Positions 16,486 to 24,700 of a stretch of 64,000 nucleotides of DNA are shown piece by piece. The number at the start of each line of letters is the position of its first letter. The stretch's first letter is position 1. A program made the position numbers and the translations under genes. The notes beneath the pieces are model-generated. The model ran no database searches, had not been told where the DNA came from, and worked only from the letters and a program-made list of their open reading frames with translations. Source of the stretch: Clostridium sp. 1001271st1 H5 (GTDB lineage Bacteria > Bacillota > Clostridia > Lachnospirales > Lachnospiraceae); contig NZ_SPHO01000003.1 of assembly GCF_005845215.1 (NCBI RefSeq), forward strand, positions 124,001 to 188,000, written 5' to 3'.

Positions 16486-17169
16486 TCAGGACAGCAGTTT
16501 TTTCAGGCCGGATATATTTTTTATGGTAATGGTTCCCCGGCCAAGGGCGACCAGGCCCTCTTTTTCAAAATATTTGAGCATACGGGACACCACTTCCCTG
16601 GCAGTGCCCAGGTTCTTGGCTATCTGTTCATGGGTGGTGGAAATCACATCAGAGCCCAGTTTTATCTGTTCATCCGCCAGATAAGCGGCCAGCCGTTTGT
16701 CGAAGCTGGAAAAGAGAAGCTGGCCCATGGACCACATGACGTCGGAGAAACGTTCGGCGGTCTGGCGGTAGATGTAGTTCTCCGCATATATATTTGCCTC
16801 CATGAGACGGCGGATACCGGAGGCGCTGGTGATGAGAAGGGCGGAACTGCCAATGGACTCAATGAAGATATCAAAGGTGATTTCCTGCATCATGCAGGCG
16901 GCGGACAGGGTGCATACCTCGCCTGGCCCCAGACGGAACAGGGTGACTTCCCGGCCTTCCTCGGATTGTATATAGGTGCGCAGCTGCCCGGACAATACTA
17001 TCAGAATGCCCAGGCATTCCTCCGAACGGCTGTGTACAAAGCTTCCGGGCCCATAATCCCGGATAAAAGAACTGGTTTTAAGCTGCTCCCTCTGGGAATC
17101 GGTAAGTTTTTCCCAGAAGGGGTAGCTTGTTCTCAGGGTTTCTGTGATGCTGCGGTCTGTACGGTTCAT
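16486..17169 (-). CDS. Crp/Fnr family transcriptional regulator
   Basis: A 227-residue regulator with an N-terminal cyclic-nucleotide-type beta barrel (LGILIVLSGQLRTYIQSEEG, then VTLFRLGPGEVC), a long dimer helix at about residues 120-150 and a C-terminal winged helix. The recognition helix TAREVVSRMLKYF keeps the R-E-x3-R pattern that in E. coli CRP contacts TGTGA half sites. It lacks the N-terminal cysteine cluster of FNR, so it does not bind FeS in that way. Matching CRP-like sites lie upstream of the ferredoxin (18297) and thioredoxin (19395) genes, making these its probable targets. The effector is unknown. Confidence 0.87.
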   Translation of the reverse strand: MNRTDRSITETLRTSYPFWEKLTDSQREQLKTSSFIRDYGPGSFVHSRSEECLGILIVLSGQLRTYIQSEEGREVTLFRLGPGEVCTLSAACMMQEITFDIFIESIGSSALLITSASGIRRLMEANIYAENYIYRQTAERFSDVMWSMGQLLFSSFDKRLAAYLADEQIKLGSDVISTTHEQIAKNLGTAREVVSRMLKYFEKEGLVALGRGTITIKNISGLKKLLS

Positions 17170-17230
17170 GGCGGACAGGGCCTCCTTACGGTTTGGGTTA
17201 AATACAGGGTGTAATTATATATATTCTTAT

Positions 17231-17259
17231 AGTGTAGACAATTTCCTGTATTTTGTCAA
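17231..17259 (-). promoter_or_regulatory. Promoter of the Crp/Fnr regulator gene
   Basis: On the - strand TTGACA (17259-17254) and TACACT (17236-17231) are spaced by 17 bases, about 60 bases ahead of the start codon. No CRP-like palindrome is seen here, so direct autoregulation is not apparent. The rest of 17170-17303 holds nothing else recognisable. Confidence 0.55.
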
Positions 17260-17303
17260 AGGCTGAAACGGTAAGGTGGACCTGCCGGCAGTGGGGGAAC
17301 GGG

Positions 17304-17996
17304 TTACGCAAAGTGGTCATTTGACGGAATGGAGCTGCACCCGGAGGTCCCGCATTCGGCGGAGCTGCACCCGGAACAGCCGCCTTGGGAAGCTGCAGCG
17401 GAACAGCCGCCTGCCTTTGCCCTGCATATCATCTGGGTCATGGTCCCCATGGGACAATAGACACACCAGGAGCGGGGACGGAACAGCGCCATGGTGGCCA
17501 TGCCCAGGATAGTGGAGGTCAGCATGACGCTGTAAAACCCAAAGGCAAACTGGGCGGTCCACAGGGGCAGTCCTGTGCTGCGGTAGGCGTGCTGCCAGGG
17601 CAGACGGAAGGTCCAGAGCAATGTGACGGCCTGTTTTAAGCCGGATGTTCCCCTGAACACCAGGTAGGTATTAAAGAGCATCTGGCAGAACATAACCAGG
17701 AAGAATACAAGGAAACCATAGCGGAAGGCTTTGGACTTCATCCATCTGGGCATCTCCCGGTTGGAAGACAGGTGGAGTTTACGGCCAAGAATGGAAAACA
17801 GCTGTCCCCTGCCGCAGTAGCGGTTGCAGTAAAGCTTGGAGCCGGTGGCAATGGAGATGCCCAGCGGTACCAGGAAACAAATCAGGCCCAGCCATGCAAA
17901 CATGATGTTGAAGAAGCCCAGGAACAGATAAAGCAGGGATGCAATCCAAAGGTAATCATACCAGTGTTTTTTGATTTTTAAGGCTGACTTATTCAT
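17304..17996 (-). CDS. Membrane protein with 4Fe-4S type cysteine motifs (NapH-like)
   Basis: A 230-residue protein with about four membrane helices (roughly residues 15-32, 35-52, 92-112 and 150-172). KLYCNRYCGRGQLFSILG after helix 2 and RSWCVYCPMGTMTQMIC after helix 4 match the paired CxxxCGxGQ and CxxCPxG motifs of NapH/polyferredoxin-type membrane electron carriers, though each cluster appears to lack some of the usual four cysteines. The last 40 residues are very cysteine-rich (GGCSGCSSAECGTSGCSS) and may bind an additional metal. It follows the 4Fe-4S ferredoxin gene with an 8-base overlap, so the two likely form an electron-transfer pair at the membrane. Confidence 0.7.
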   Translation of the reverse strand: MNKSALKIKKHWYDYLWIASLLYLFLGFFNIMFAWLGLICFLVPLGISIATGSKLYCNRYCGRGQLFSILGRKLHLSSNREMPRWMKSKAFRYGFLVFFLVMFCQMLFNTYLVFRGTSGLKQAVTLLWTFRLPWQHAYRSTGLPLWTAQFAFGFYSVMLTSTILGMATMALFRPRSWCVYCPMGTMTQMICRAKAGGCSAAASQGGCSGCSSAECGTSGCSSIPSNDHFA

Positions 17997-18237
17997 GGCA
18001 GTTTCCTCCTGTATGGACTGATTCGTAATCCTGCGGACTGCGGGGCAGGATGGATATTACACTGGCCGGACATTCCTTTGCGCAGAGCCCGCATCCCACG
18101 CAGGCGTCCTGGTTTACCACGGCGAAGGAACCCTTAAACACGGAAATAGCCTGGCGGGGACATACCTTAAGGCAGCAGCCGCAGGCCACGCAGGCCCCGG
18201 CATCCACACAGGCAAGATTTTTGGATAAATGCTTCAT
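17989..18237 (-). CDS. Small 2[4Fe-4S] ferredoxin-type protein
   Basis: An 82-residue protein with two binding motifs: CVACGCCLKVCP at about residues 14-25 and CVGCGLCAKECP at about 43-54, each CxxCxxCxxxCP. These bind two low-potential [4Fe-4S] clusters as in clostridial ferredoxins. ATG 18237 has GAGGTG seven bases upstream; the frame is open to 18327 but that part contains the promoter. It is the first gene of an operon with the NapH-like membrane protein and is preceded by a CRP-like operator, suggesting control by the nearby Crp/Fnr protein. Confidence 0.85.
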   Translation of the reverse strand: MKHLSKNLACVDAGACVACGCCLKVCPRQAISVFKGSFAVVNQDACVGCGLCAKECPASVISILPRSPQDYESVHTGGNCHE

Positions 18238-18269
18238 AATAAAACACCTCATAATTGATTGATGTATTA

Positions 18270-18312
18270 AGGATATCATAAAGCGGAAATGGTTTCGGTG
18301 ACCCGGGTCACA
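18270..18312 (-). promoter_or_regulatory. CRP-like operator and -10 box ahead of the ferredoxin gene
   Basis: GGTGA-CCCGGG-TCACA at 18297-18312 matches TGTGA-N6-TCACA at nine of ten positions and its core is a perfect 14-base palindrome. On the - strand exactly 29 bases separate its centre from TATCCT (18275-18270), placing the site near -41.5 as in class II CRP activation. The thioredoxin promoter has the same layout. A TATGAT at 18280 is an alternative -10. Confidence 0.6.
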
Positions 18313-18356
18313 CAGGCGCCGGAACATACATATTGTTGGAAGGAGGAAAAATCGGG

Positions 18357-18929
18357 ATGGACCGCACAGAGCTAGTTAGGCAGATAGAGGAGTACTGTCC
18401 GTATAATGAACAGGAGGAGGCAGACCGCCGGATAATTCTAAAATGCCTGAGGGAGGAAGATGACATATTTGACCGAGGGAACGGTCTGGCTCACATGACG
18501 GCTTCTGCATGGGTGGTCAATTCCGGCCGGACAAAGGTTCTGATGGTATATCACAATATCTACAAATCCTGGTCATGGCTGGGAGGACATGCGGACAATG
18601 AGCAGGACCTGCTGGAAGTGGCTGTGAGGGAAGTGAAGGAAGAAAGCGGGCTTGCCATGGTGCGGCCGGTATCTGAAAGCATCTACAGCCTGGAGGTTCT
18701 GACCGTGGACGGGCATGTGAAACGGGGGGAATATGTGGGGTCCCACCTGCATCTGAATGTGACCTATCTGCTGGAGGCGGATGAGAACGATGCCCTGTTT
18801 TCAAAGGCAGATGAAAACAGCGGTGTGGCCTGGTTTGGTCTGGAGGATTCACTCAGGGCATCTACTGAGCCATGGATACGTGAACGGATTTATGCCAAGC
18901 TTAATGGAAAGTTAAAAGAACAGGGATAA
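18357..18929 (+). CDS. Nudix hydrolase family protein
   Basis: A 190-residue protein. Residues about 75-105 hold the Nudix box: GGHADNEQDLLEVAVREVKEE with SGL after it. The REVKEE core with its metal-binding glutamates is intact, but the first conserved Glu of GX5E is Gln. WSWLGGHADNEQDLLEVAV resembles a subgroup that also departs here. Nudix enzymes hydrolyse nucleoside diphosphate-linked compounds. ATG 18357 has AGGAGG ten bases upstream; an earlier TTG at 18333 is less likely. It is divergent from the ferredoxin gene, sharing the control region with the CRP-like site. Confidence 0.82.
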   Translation: MDRTELVRQIEEYCPYNEQEEADRRIILKCLREEDDIFDRGNGLAHMTASAWVVNSGRTKVLMVYHNIYKSWSWLGGHADNEQDLLEVAVREVKEESGLAMVRPVSESIYSLEVLTVDGHVKRGEYVGSHLHLNVTYLLEADENDALFSKADENSGVAWFGLEDSLRASTEPWIRERIYAKLNGKLKEQG

Positions 18930-18933
18930 AACA

Positions 18934-18963
18934 CAGGCCGGGTCCATGTAAGGAACCGGCCTG
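18934..18963 (-). terminator. Hairpin terminator between Nudix and thioredoxin genes
   Basis: CAGGCCGGGTCC (18934-18945) pairs with GGAACCGGCCTG (18952-18963) with one mismatch and a 6-base loop. Read on the - strand it is followed by TGTTTTATC, so it most likely ends the thioredoxin transcript; it may also stop the convergent Nudix transcript. Confidence 0.6.
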
Positions 18964-18999
18964 CCAAAAAGGGGATGCAAAAAAGTGTGTGATGGCTTA

Positions 19000-19317
19000 T
19001 TATTTTAATTTGCTGATTTCATTATCAATATCTGACGGTGAAACCAGACCAACTGATTTGGATAATACCTCGCCCCGCTTGAAATAGATAAGGGTGGGAA
19101 CGCTCATAACCTGGAAACGGGCCGCCAGGTCCATTTCCTCGTCAATATCCACTTTATAAAAATGTACGTCTGAAAATTTGTCTGCTGCCCGCTCTACCAC
19201 CGGACCCAGCATCTTACAGGGGCCGCACCAGGTTGCAAAGAAATCCACAACCACCAGCTCATCACCGGCATTGACAGCCTGCTCAAATTCATCCTTATTT
19301 AAATGTTTCAATTCCAT
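19000..19317 (-). CDS. trxA: Thioredoxin
   Basis: A 105-residue thioredoxin of normal length. VVVDFFATWCGPCKMLGPVV has the WCGPC redox site at about residues 30-34; the cis-proline is in MSVPTLIYF. It reduces protein disulfides in the cytoplasm. The strong AGGAGG before ATG 19317 and a CRP-like operator with a matched -10 box upstream suggest control by the neighbouring Crp/Fnr protein. No thioredoxin reductase gene is adjacent. Confidence 0.95.
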   Translation of the reverse strand: MELKHLNKDEFEQAVNAGDELVVVDFFATWCGPCKMLGPVVERAADKFSDVHFYKVDIDEEMDLAARFQVMSVPTLIYFKRGEVLSKSVGLVSPSDIDNEISKLK

Positions 19318-19367
19318 TGTTATTTCCTCCTGGTTTTCTCTTTTTTGTGTTTTGCTCTATTAGTTAT

Positions 19368-19410
19368 AGGATACCACATTTTGTACTTGAGTTATGTGAT
19401 AAAAGTCACC
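19368..19410 (-). promoter_or_regulatory. CRP-like operator and -10 box ahead of trxA
   Basis: TGTGA-TAAAAG-TCACC at 19395-19410 matches TGTGA-N6-TCACA at nine of ten positions. On the - strand 29 bases lie between its centre and TATCCT (19373-19368), the same distance and same -10 sequence as at the ferredoxin promoter, giving a centre near -41.5. Confidence 0.6.
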
Positions 19411-19469
19411 GAACATTCATTCTTTAATCTTATATATAAACTATCAGTATTAAGCTTTTCTAATATAAG

Positions 19470-19976
19470 TCAGTTTTCTTTCACTGTCTCATAGGGCCAG
19501 TCCACAATTCCGCCAAAATCGTATACATGCTTATATCCCAATTCCACCAGCTGGTCCGAAGCCCGCTTGCTGCGGATGCCTGTGCGGCAGTGTACTAAAA
19601 GGACTGCCTCTGTGTCGGGAAGTGCCTCCGGTTTCGTATCTCCTATGGACTCCACAGGAACCAGAATGGAGCCGGGTATGTGTCCGTCCGCGTATTCTTC
19701 CGCTGTGCGTACATCCACTATCGTAACATTTCCCTGGTCCATCATCTGCTTTGCTTCCCCGGCAGTAATTTTATGGTATGCATTCTCATCGGAATCAGGG
19801 GAAGCAGACTCAGCAGATGACTGCCTTTGTTCCGCCATGCCGGAAGCAGCCTGTTCTTCTGCGGCGGCCTGAGACGGGCTTTGTGTAGAAGCAATGGCTT
19901 CCCTGGGGGCAGCGGGGCTGCAGGCTGCCAGTATGGCGCTGCATATAAGGACAGCCGTAAAAATCGTACCTTTCAT
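19470..19976 (-). CDS. Rhodanese-domain lipoprotein
   Basis: A 168-residue protein. Residues 1-19 are a lipoprotein signal with lipobox LAAC, so it is anchored outside the membrane. Residues about 25-65 are a Ser/Ala/Gln-rich linker. Residues about 68-165 are a rhodanese domain: KMITAGEAKQM-like opening, VTIVDVRTAEEYADGHIPGS, and the active-site loop VHCRTGIRSKRA with the catalytic cysteine at about residue 130. Such single-domain rhodaneses carry persulfide sulfur or act in sulfide detoxification. It sits beside thioredoxin and FeS genes, giving a sulfur/thiol theme, but has its own strong promoter. Confidence 0.86.
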   Translation of the reverse strand: MKGTIFTAVLICSAILAACSPAAPREAIASTQSPSQAAAEEQAASGMAEQRQSSAESASPDSDENAYHKITAGEAKQMMDQGNVTIVDVRTAEEYADGHIPGSILVPVESIGDTKPEALPDTEAVLLVHCRTGIRSKRASDQLVELGYKHVYDFGGIVDWPYETVKEN

Positions 19977-20007
19977 GTGTTTCCTCCTATTCTGTAATTA
20001 AATCGTA

Positions 20008-20052
20008 TACAGTTCATACTGTAACTATAATATATACAGTTGTATATGTCAA
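20008..20052 (-). promoter_or_regulatory. Promoter of the rhodanese gene with CopY/BlaI-type palindromes
   Basis: On the - strand TTGACA (20052-20047), 17 bases and TATAGT (20029-20024) make a strong promoter. The spacer contains TACAGTTGTA (20035-20044), which fits the TACANNTGTA operator of CopY/BlaI repressors. A second inverted repeat TACAG-N6-CTGTA (20008-20023) lies at the transcription start. Both positions suit repression. No CopY/BlaI gene is in this window. Confidence 0.55.
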
Positions 20053-20110
20053 GGGGATTCTTAACTTTTTTTGAAAAATATGGTTTGAGGTATAAAAATC
20101 CTGCATTGTA

Positions 20111-20119
20111 TGCTATACT
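20111..20119 (+). promoter_or_regulatory. Extended -10 promoter ahead of wzt
   Basis: TGC followed by TATACT forms an extended -10 about 40 bases before the wzt start; no -35 is evident. It would restart transcription of the glycan locus after the interrupting genes. Confidence 0.4.
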
Positions 20120-20161
20120 TATGCCTAAAGTGGAGAAGTATGCATAGAGATGGAGAATGTT

Positions 20162-21667
20162 ATGTCAGTGAAAGAACAGGACAATAAATATGCCATAGAC
20201 GTTGCAGATGTGACCAAGGTATATAGATTATATGAGAAGCCCATTGACCGTCTGAAGGAATCCATGAGTATTTCCCATAAGAATTACCACCGGGATTTTT
20301 ACGCGCTGAACCAGCTTTCCTTCCGGGTAAGGAAGGGGGAAACCGTGGGAATCATCGGCACCAATGGTTCCGGCAAGTCCACCATTTTAAAAATCATTAC
20401 CGGGGTTCTCACCCCTACCACCGGGGAGGTAAAGGTGGACGGCAAGATATCTGCTCTTTTGGAGCTGGGAGCTGGATTCAACATGGATTATACAGGCATT
20501 GAAAATATATATATGAACGGCACCATGATGGGTTACACGAAAAAAGAGATGGACGCCAAGCTTCAGGATATCCTGGAATTTGCGGAAATCGGGGATTTTG
20601 TGTACCAGCCGGTGAAGACTTATTCCAGCGGTATGTTTGTACGGCTGGCTTTTGCGTTGGCCATCAATGTAGACCCGGAAATCCTCATTGTGGATGAGGC
20701 CCTTTCGGTGGGCGACGTGTTCTTCCAGTCAAAATGTTACCGCAGAATGGAAGAAATCCGCCAGAAGGGGACCACTATTCTTATGGTGACCCACGATATG
20801 GGAAGCATCATCAAATACTGTGACCGGGTTGTGCTGCTGAACAAGGGGGAATTTATCGCAGAAGGTCCTGCGGGCCGCGTAGTGGATATGTATAAGAAGA
20901 TTCTGGCCGGACAGCTGGATGCCTTAAAGGCGGAATTGGAACGGGAGAGACAGCAGAGAGAGGGGCTGCCTGGCGGAAATGGACTGGATGATAACGGAGA
21001 CGGTCCGGACCATAACGCAGAAGGAAGGGAAGAACAGAAAAACGGCCGAAACCATGGCGGGACAGAGTCAGGCGGCCCTAAGACAGCCGGACAGGAATCA
21101 GGCGTATCCGACAGCAGAGATGTGGAGATGTCTGATTTTTCCGGCGGTATGGGATTAGAGGGAAGCCGTTTCATGAAGGACCAGCTGACTATTAATTATG
21201 ACCGCACAGAATACGGGGACGGCCGGGCCGAGATTGTGGACCTGGGTCTTTTTGACGAGAGGGGAAATATCACCAATCTTTTGTTAAAAGGGGAGATGTT
21301 TACCATAAAAGAACGGATTCATTTTAATACGGAGATACAGTCCCCTATTTTCACCTACACCATAAAGGATAAAAAGGGTACGGAGCTTACCGGCACCAAC
21401 ACCATGTTTGAAGGGGCTGACATTAAGCCTGTGAAGCGCGGGGATGAGTATGTGGTGGAATTTACACAGAAAATGACACTCCAGGGCGGGGAATATCTGC
21501 TGAGCATGAGCTGCACCGGATTTGAGCAGGGTGAGCATGTGGTGTATCACCGCCTTTACAATGTGACCAATATTACGGTTATTTCCAATAAGAACACAGT
21601 TGGGGTGTATGACATGGAGTCCCAGGTGACGGCTGAGAAGGTGGAGGCCGAAATGGCGGAGGCCTAG
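20162..21667 (+). CDS. wzt: ABC polysaccharide exporter ATPase with C-terminal glycan-binding domain (Wzt)
   Basis: A 501-residue protein. Residues about 10-235 are the nucleotide-binding domain: Walker A GTNGSGKST at about 66-74, signature YSSGMFVRLA at about 153, Walker B ILIVDEA. A long hydrophilic linker (about 240-330, rich in Glu, Gly, Asp) leads to a C-terminal beta-sandwich (about 335-480) with the Wzt_C pattern (IVDLGLFDERGNITNLLLKGE, FTYTIKDKKGTEL). In E. coli O8/O9a this domain recognises the finished, capped end of the chain before export. The next gene encodes a WbdD-like fusion, as expected for that mechanism. ATG 20162 has GGAG six bases upstream; ATG 20150 is the alternative. 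Its Wzm partner is probably at 10209. Confidence 0.9.
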   Translation: MSVKEQDNKYAIDVADVTKVYRLYEKPIDRLKESMSISHKNYHRDFYALNQLSFRVRKGETVGIIGTNGSGKSTILKIITGVLTPTTGEVKVDGKISALLELGAGFNMDYTGIENIYMNGTMMGYTKKEMDAKLQDILEFAEIGDFVYQPVKTYSSGMFVRLAFALAINVDPEILIVDEALSVGDVFFQSKCYRRMEEIRQKGTTILMVTHDMGSIIKYCDRVVLLNKGEFIAEGPAGRVVDMYKKILAGQLDALKAELERERQQREGLPGGNGLDDNGDGPDHNAEGREEQKNGRNHGGTESGGPKTAGQESGVSDSRDVEMSDFSGGMGLEGSRFMKDQLTINYDRTEYGDGRAEIVDLGLFDERGNITNLLLKGEMFTIKERIHFNTEIQSPIFTYTIKDKKGTELTGTNTMFEGADIKPVKRGDEYVVEFTQKMTLQGGEYLLSMSCTGFEQGEHVVYHRLYNVTNITVISNKNTVGVYDMESQVTAEKVEAEMAEA

Positions 21668-21747
21668 ATGACGGAGCTGAAATGACGGAGGCCTAGATGA
21701 CGGAGCTGAAATGGCGGGGCCGAAATGATGGAGGCCGAAATGACGGA
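21646..21747 (+). repeat. Seven tandem 14-15 bp units carrying ribosome-site and start-codon modules
   Basis: Units begin at 21646, 21661, 21676, 21690, 21705, 21719 and 21733 with consensus GGCCGAAATGACGGA; within them 21661-21689 and 21690-21718 form a 29-base near-perfect direct repeat. The array covers the last codons and stop of wzt and the first codons of the next gene. Most units contain GGAG or GGAGG about five bases before an ATG, so the array repeats a translation-start cassette. The 14- and 15-base lengths shift frame between units. Confidence 0.8.
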
Positions 21748-24700
21748 GGCCGGTAAAGGGCACGCAACTGTGAACGGAGGATTACTACTTTCCATGAAGG
21801 ATATCAGTTATGAAATATTAGATTTATTGAAACAATACGGAAGCAGTCCTGAGGGCATCAGGAGGGCCCTGGACAATGAGTCCAGGCCGGAGGTGCTCCA
21901 TGCGCTGTCTGATATAAGGGAAAATCTTTTGGAATGGCTGGATTTTACGGGCAGCCGGGAAGTGCTTCAGATTGGCTCGGGCTATGGTGTTCTGACAGGG
22001 CTGCTGGCGTCCAGGTGCGCCCATGTGACGGTTATGGACCAGGCGGATGAAAACCTTGCCGTAAACCGGGAGCGCAACAAGGATTACAGCAACATTACCT
22101 ACGGTTTTAGGGCGGATGCAGAGGAAAGCCGGCCAGGACCGTCCTATGACCTTGTGGTCATTGCAGGACTCAGGGAAGGCCAGGAAATCCGGGATGCGGC
22201 TGCTTTTGGCGCTTCCTTTCTGGGACAGGAGGGACGCCTGGTTATTGCCTGTGAAAATGCGCTGGGACTCAGGTACCTGGCAGGGGGGAACCATGAGGAA
22301 GGTTTCTGTACCAGAAGGCAGGCAGAGGAAGCCTGCCGGAGTGCAGGGCTTACCCAGGCGGATTTTTATTATCCCGTACCTGACCACAGAATGCCCATAT
22401 CAGTCTACTCAGACCGGTACCTGCCGGGAAAGGGGGAAATCACCAGCTCCTCTGTCTCCTATGACAGCCCCCGGTATGCCTGCCTCAATGAGGAGGAAGT
22501 GTTTGACCGGCTGATTGAGGAAGAGGATTTCGGCCGGTTTTCCAATTCCTTCCTGATTATAGCCTCCCGGGACGGCGGACAGGAGAATACTATTTTCGCA
22601 AAATATAACCGTACCAGGAGGGAAGAGTTCCGGATTCGCACCAGCATACGGGAACTGGAAGGGGAACGCCGGGTGGAAAAGGCTGCTCTTGGCAGGGCAG
22701 GGAGCCTCCATATCCTTTCCCTGAGAAAAAAATACCAGCAGTTAAGCCGGCTCAATCCCAGAGTCAGAATCCTGGAGCCGGAGATATCCGGGGACGGCAG
22801 TAAGGTGGAGTTCCGGTATCTGAAAGGCATAACCCTGGCAGAGCGTCTGGGGCAGGGCATCAGGGACGGCAAGGCGCCGGTGGAGGACATTAAGGCAGGG
22901 CTTGCGTTCCTCTATGATGTGCCGGAGGACCAGATAGTTCCGTTTACTGTGACGCCGGAGTTTACAGATATATTTGGAACGGTTCCTGATTTAGAGGATT
23001 TTTCCTATAAAGTAAGCAATATTGACGGGCTTTTTGAGAACCTGATGATAACAGAAATGGACGGGCGTGAGCAGTTATACTGTCTGGATTACGAATGGGT
23101 TTTTGATTTTCCGGTTCCGGCCCGCTTTGTACAATACCGCAATCTGGCTTATTTCTATTATAAGTACCAGGGCCTGATGTCATATTCTTCCCTGGAAGAA
23201 TTTTTACAGGAGTTCGGCATAGGAAGCGGGCTTGCGTCCGTGTACGCATCCATGGAAGCCTCCTTCCAGTCCTATGTCCACGGCGACCCTGACCAGGGAT
23301 ACCTGGTAAATTACCAGCAGAAGGTTACGACCCTGGATGAGCTTAAGGAGACGGACCAGGCTCTCTCACAGGCAAGGGAGCGTATCAACCAGCTTCAGGC
23401 GGAGGTTGAGGAAAAAAATCTTCAGATTCGCAAGGAACAGGAGGTTCAGCGCCTTACCAATAACCATGTGGCGAATCTGGAAGTGATGATTAAGGACCTG
23501 CGCCATGAAATCAATGAGCTGGGCAAGCTGGCCACCTATCTCAACGGACATGAGGCCCTTGTGTTCAAGGCCCGCCGTAAGCTGGGAGCCCAGGTCAACC
23601 GGGCGTTTCCAAGGGGCACCCGTAAACGCAAGATACTCAACTACTGTTATAACACAGTGAAGCATCCGGTGCGCTACGGCAGGCTGTACGCCACCAAAGA
23701 GGGGCGCAACCAGATAGACGGTGATTTTAGGATTGGAGGGGAATATCTTAAATACGGCAGGCTGGTATTTCCACAGGTGCCTGGCAGGGGAGAATATATA
23801 ACTTCAGGGCAAGGCGCCGGAACATGGGACGGACCCATGGTTTCCATTGTGATTCCCTGTTATAATCAGGTGCACTATACCTATGCATGCCTCCAGTCCA
23901 TCCTGGAGTTTACAAAGGATGTAACCTACGAGGTCATTATCGCCGATGACGTATCAACCGATGCCACGGCAGAACTGGGGCGGTACGTGGATGGGCTTGT
24001 AATCTGCCGGAACGAAACCAACCAGGGGTTCCTGCGCAACTGCAACCAGGCTGCAAAGGCTGCCAGGGGAAAATATATCATGTTCCTCAACAATGACACC
24101 AAGGTGACAGAGGGCTGGCTATCTTCCCTGGTGGACCTGATTGAGTCCGATTCCACCATTGGCATGGCCGGCTCCAAGCTGGTGTACCCGGACGGGCGTC
24201 TCCAGGAAGCCGGAGGCATTATCTGGAGCGACGGTTCAGGCTGGAATTATGGCCGCCTGGATGACCCGGACAAGGCAGAATACAATTATGTAAAAGATGT
24301 AGACTATATATCAGGAGCAGCCATCCTTCTCAGCACGGCGCTGTGGAAACAGATTGGCGGCTTTGACCAGCGGTTTGCCCCGGCCTACTGCGAGGATTCG
24401 GACCTGGCCTTTGAGGTGAGAAAGGCCGGATACAGGGTTGTTTACCAGCCTCTGTCCAAGGTCATCCACTTTGAGGGTGTTTCCAATGGTACGGATGTAA
24501 ACGGAACCGGCCTGAAACGCTACCAGGTGGAAAACAGTGAAAAATTAAAAGAGAAATGGGCGGAGGAATTTAAAAAGCAGTGTGTCAACACCGGAAATCC
24601 CAACCCGTTCAGGGCCAGGGAGCGCAGCCAGGGGAAGCAAATCATCCTGGTGGTGGACCACTATGTGCCCACCTTTGACAGGGATGCGGGGTCCAAGACA

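Noticed and set aside
16461..16500. Terminator between the LysR and Crp/Fnr genes
   Set aside because: The only pairing before the T-run is about four bases, and the T-run lies inside the Crp/Fnr coding end.
17989..18237. Ferredoxin as the dedicated electron donor of RfbH
   Set aside because: It lies in a different operon 19 kb away with a CRP-like operator and redox neighbours; no specific link to the dideoxysugar genes is visible.
11034..19976. Integrative element between wzm and wzt
   Set aside because: No integrase, transposase, tRNA, or flanking direct or inverted repeats were found, and gene types are ordinary chromosomal ones.
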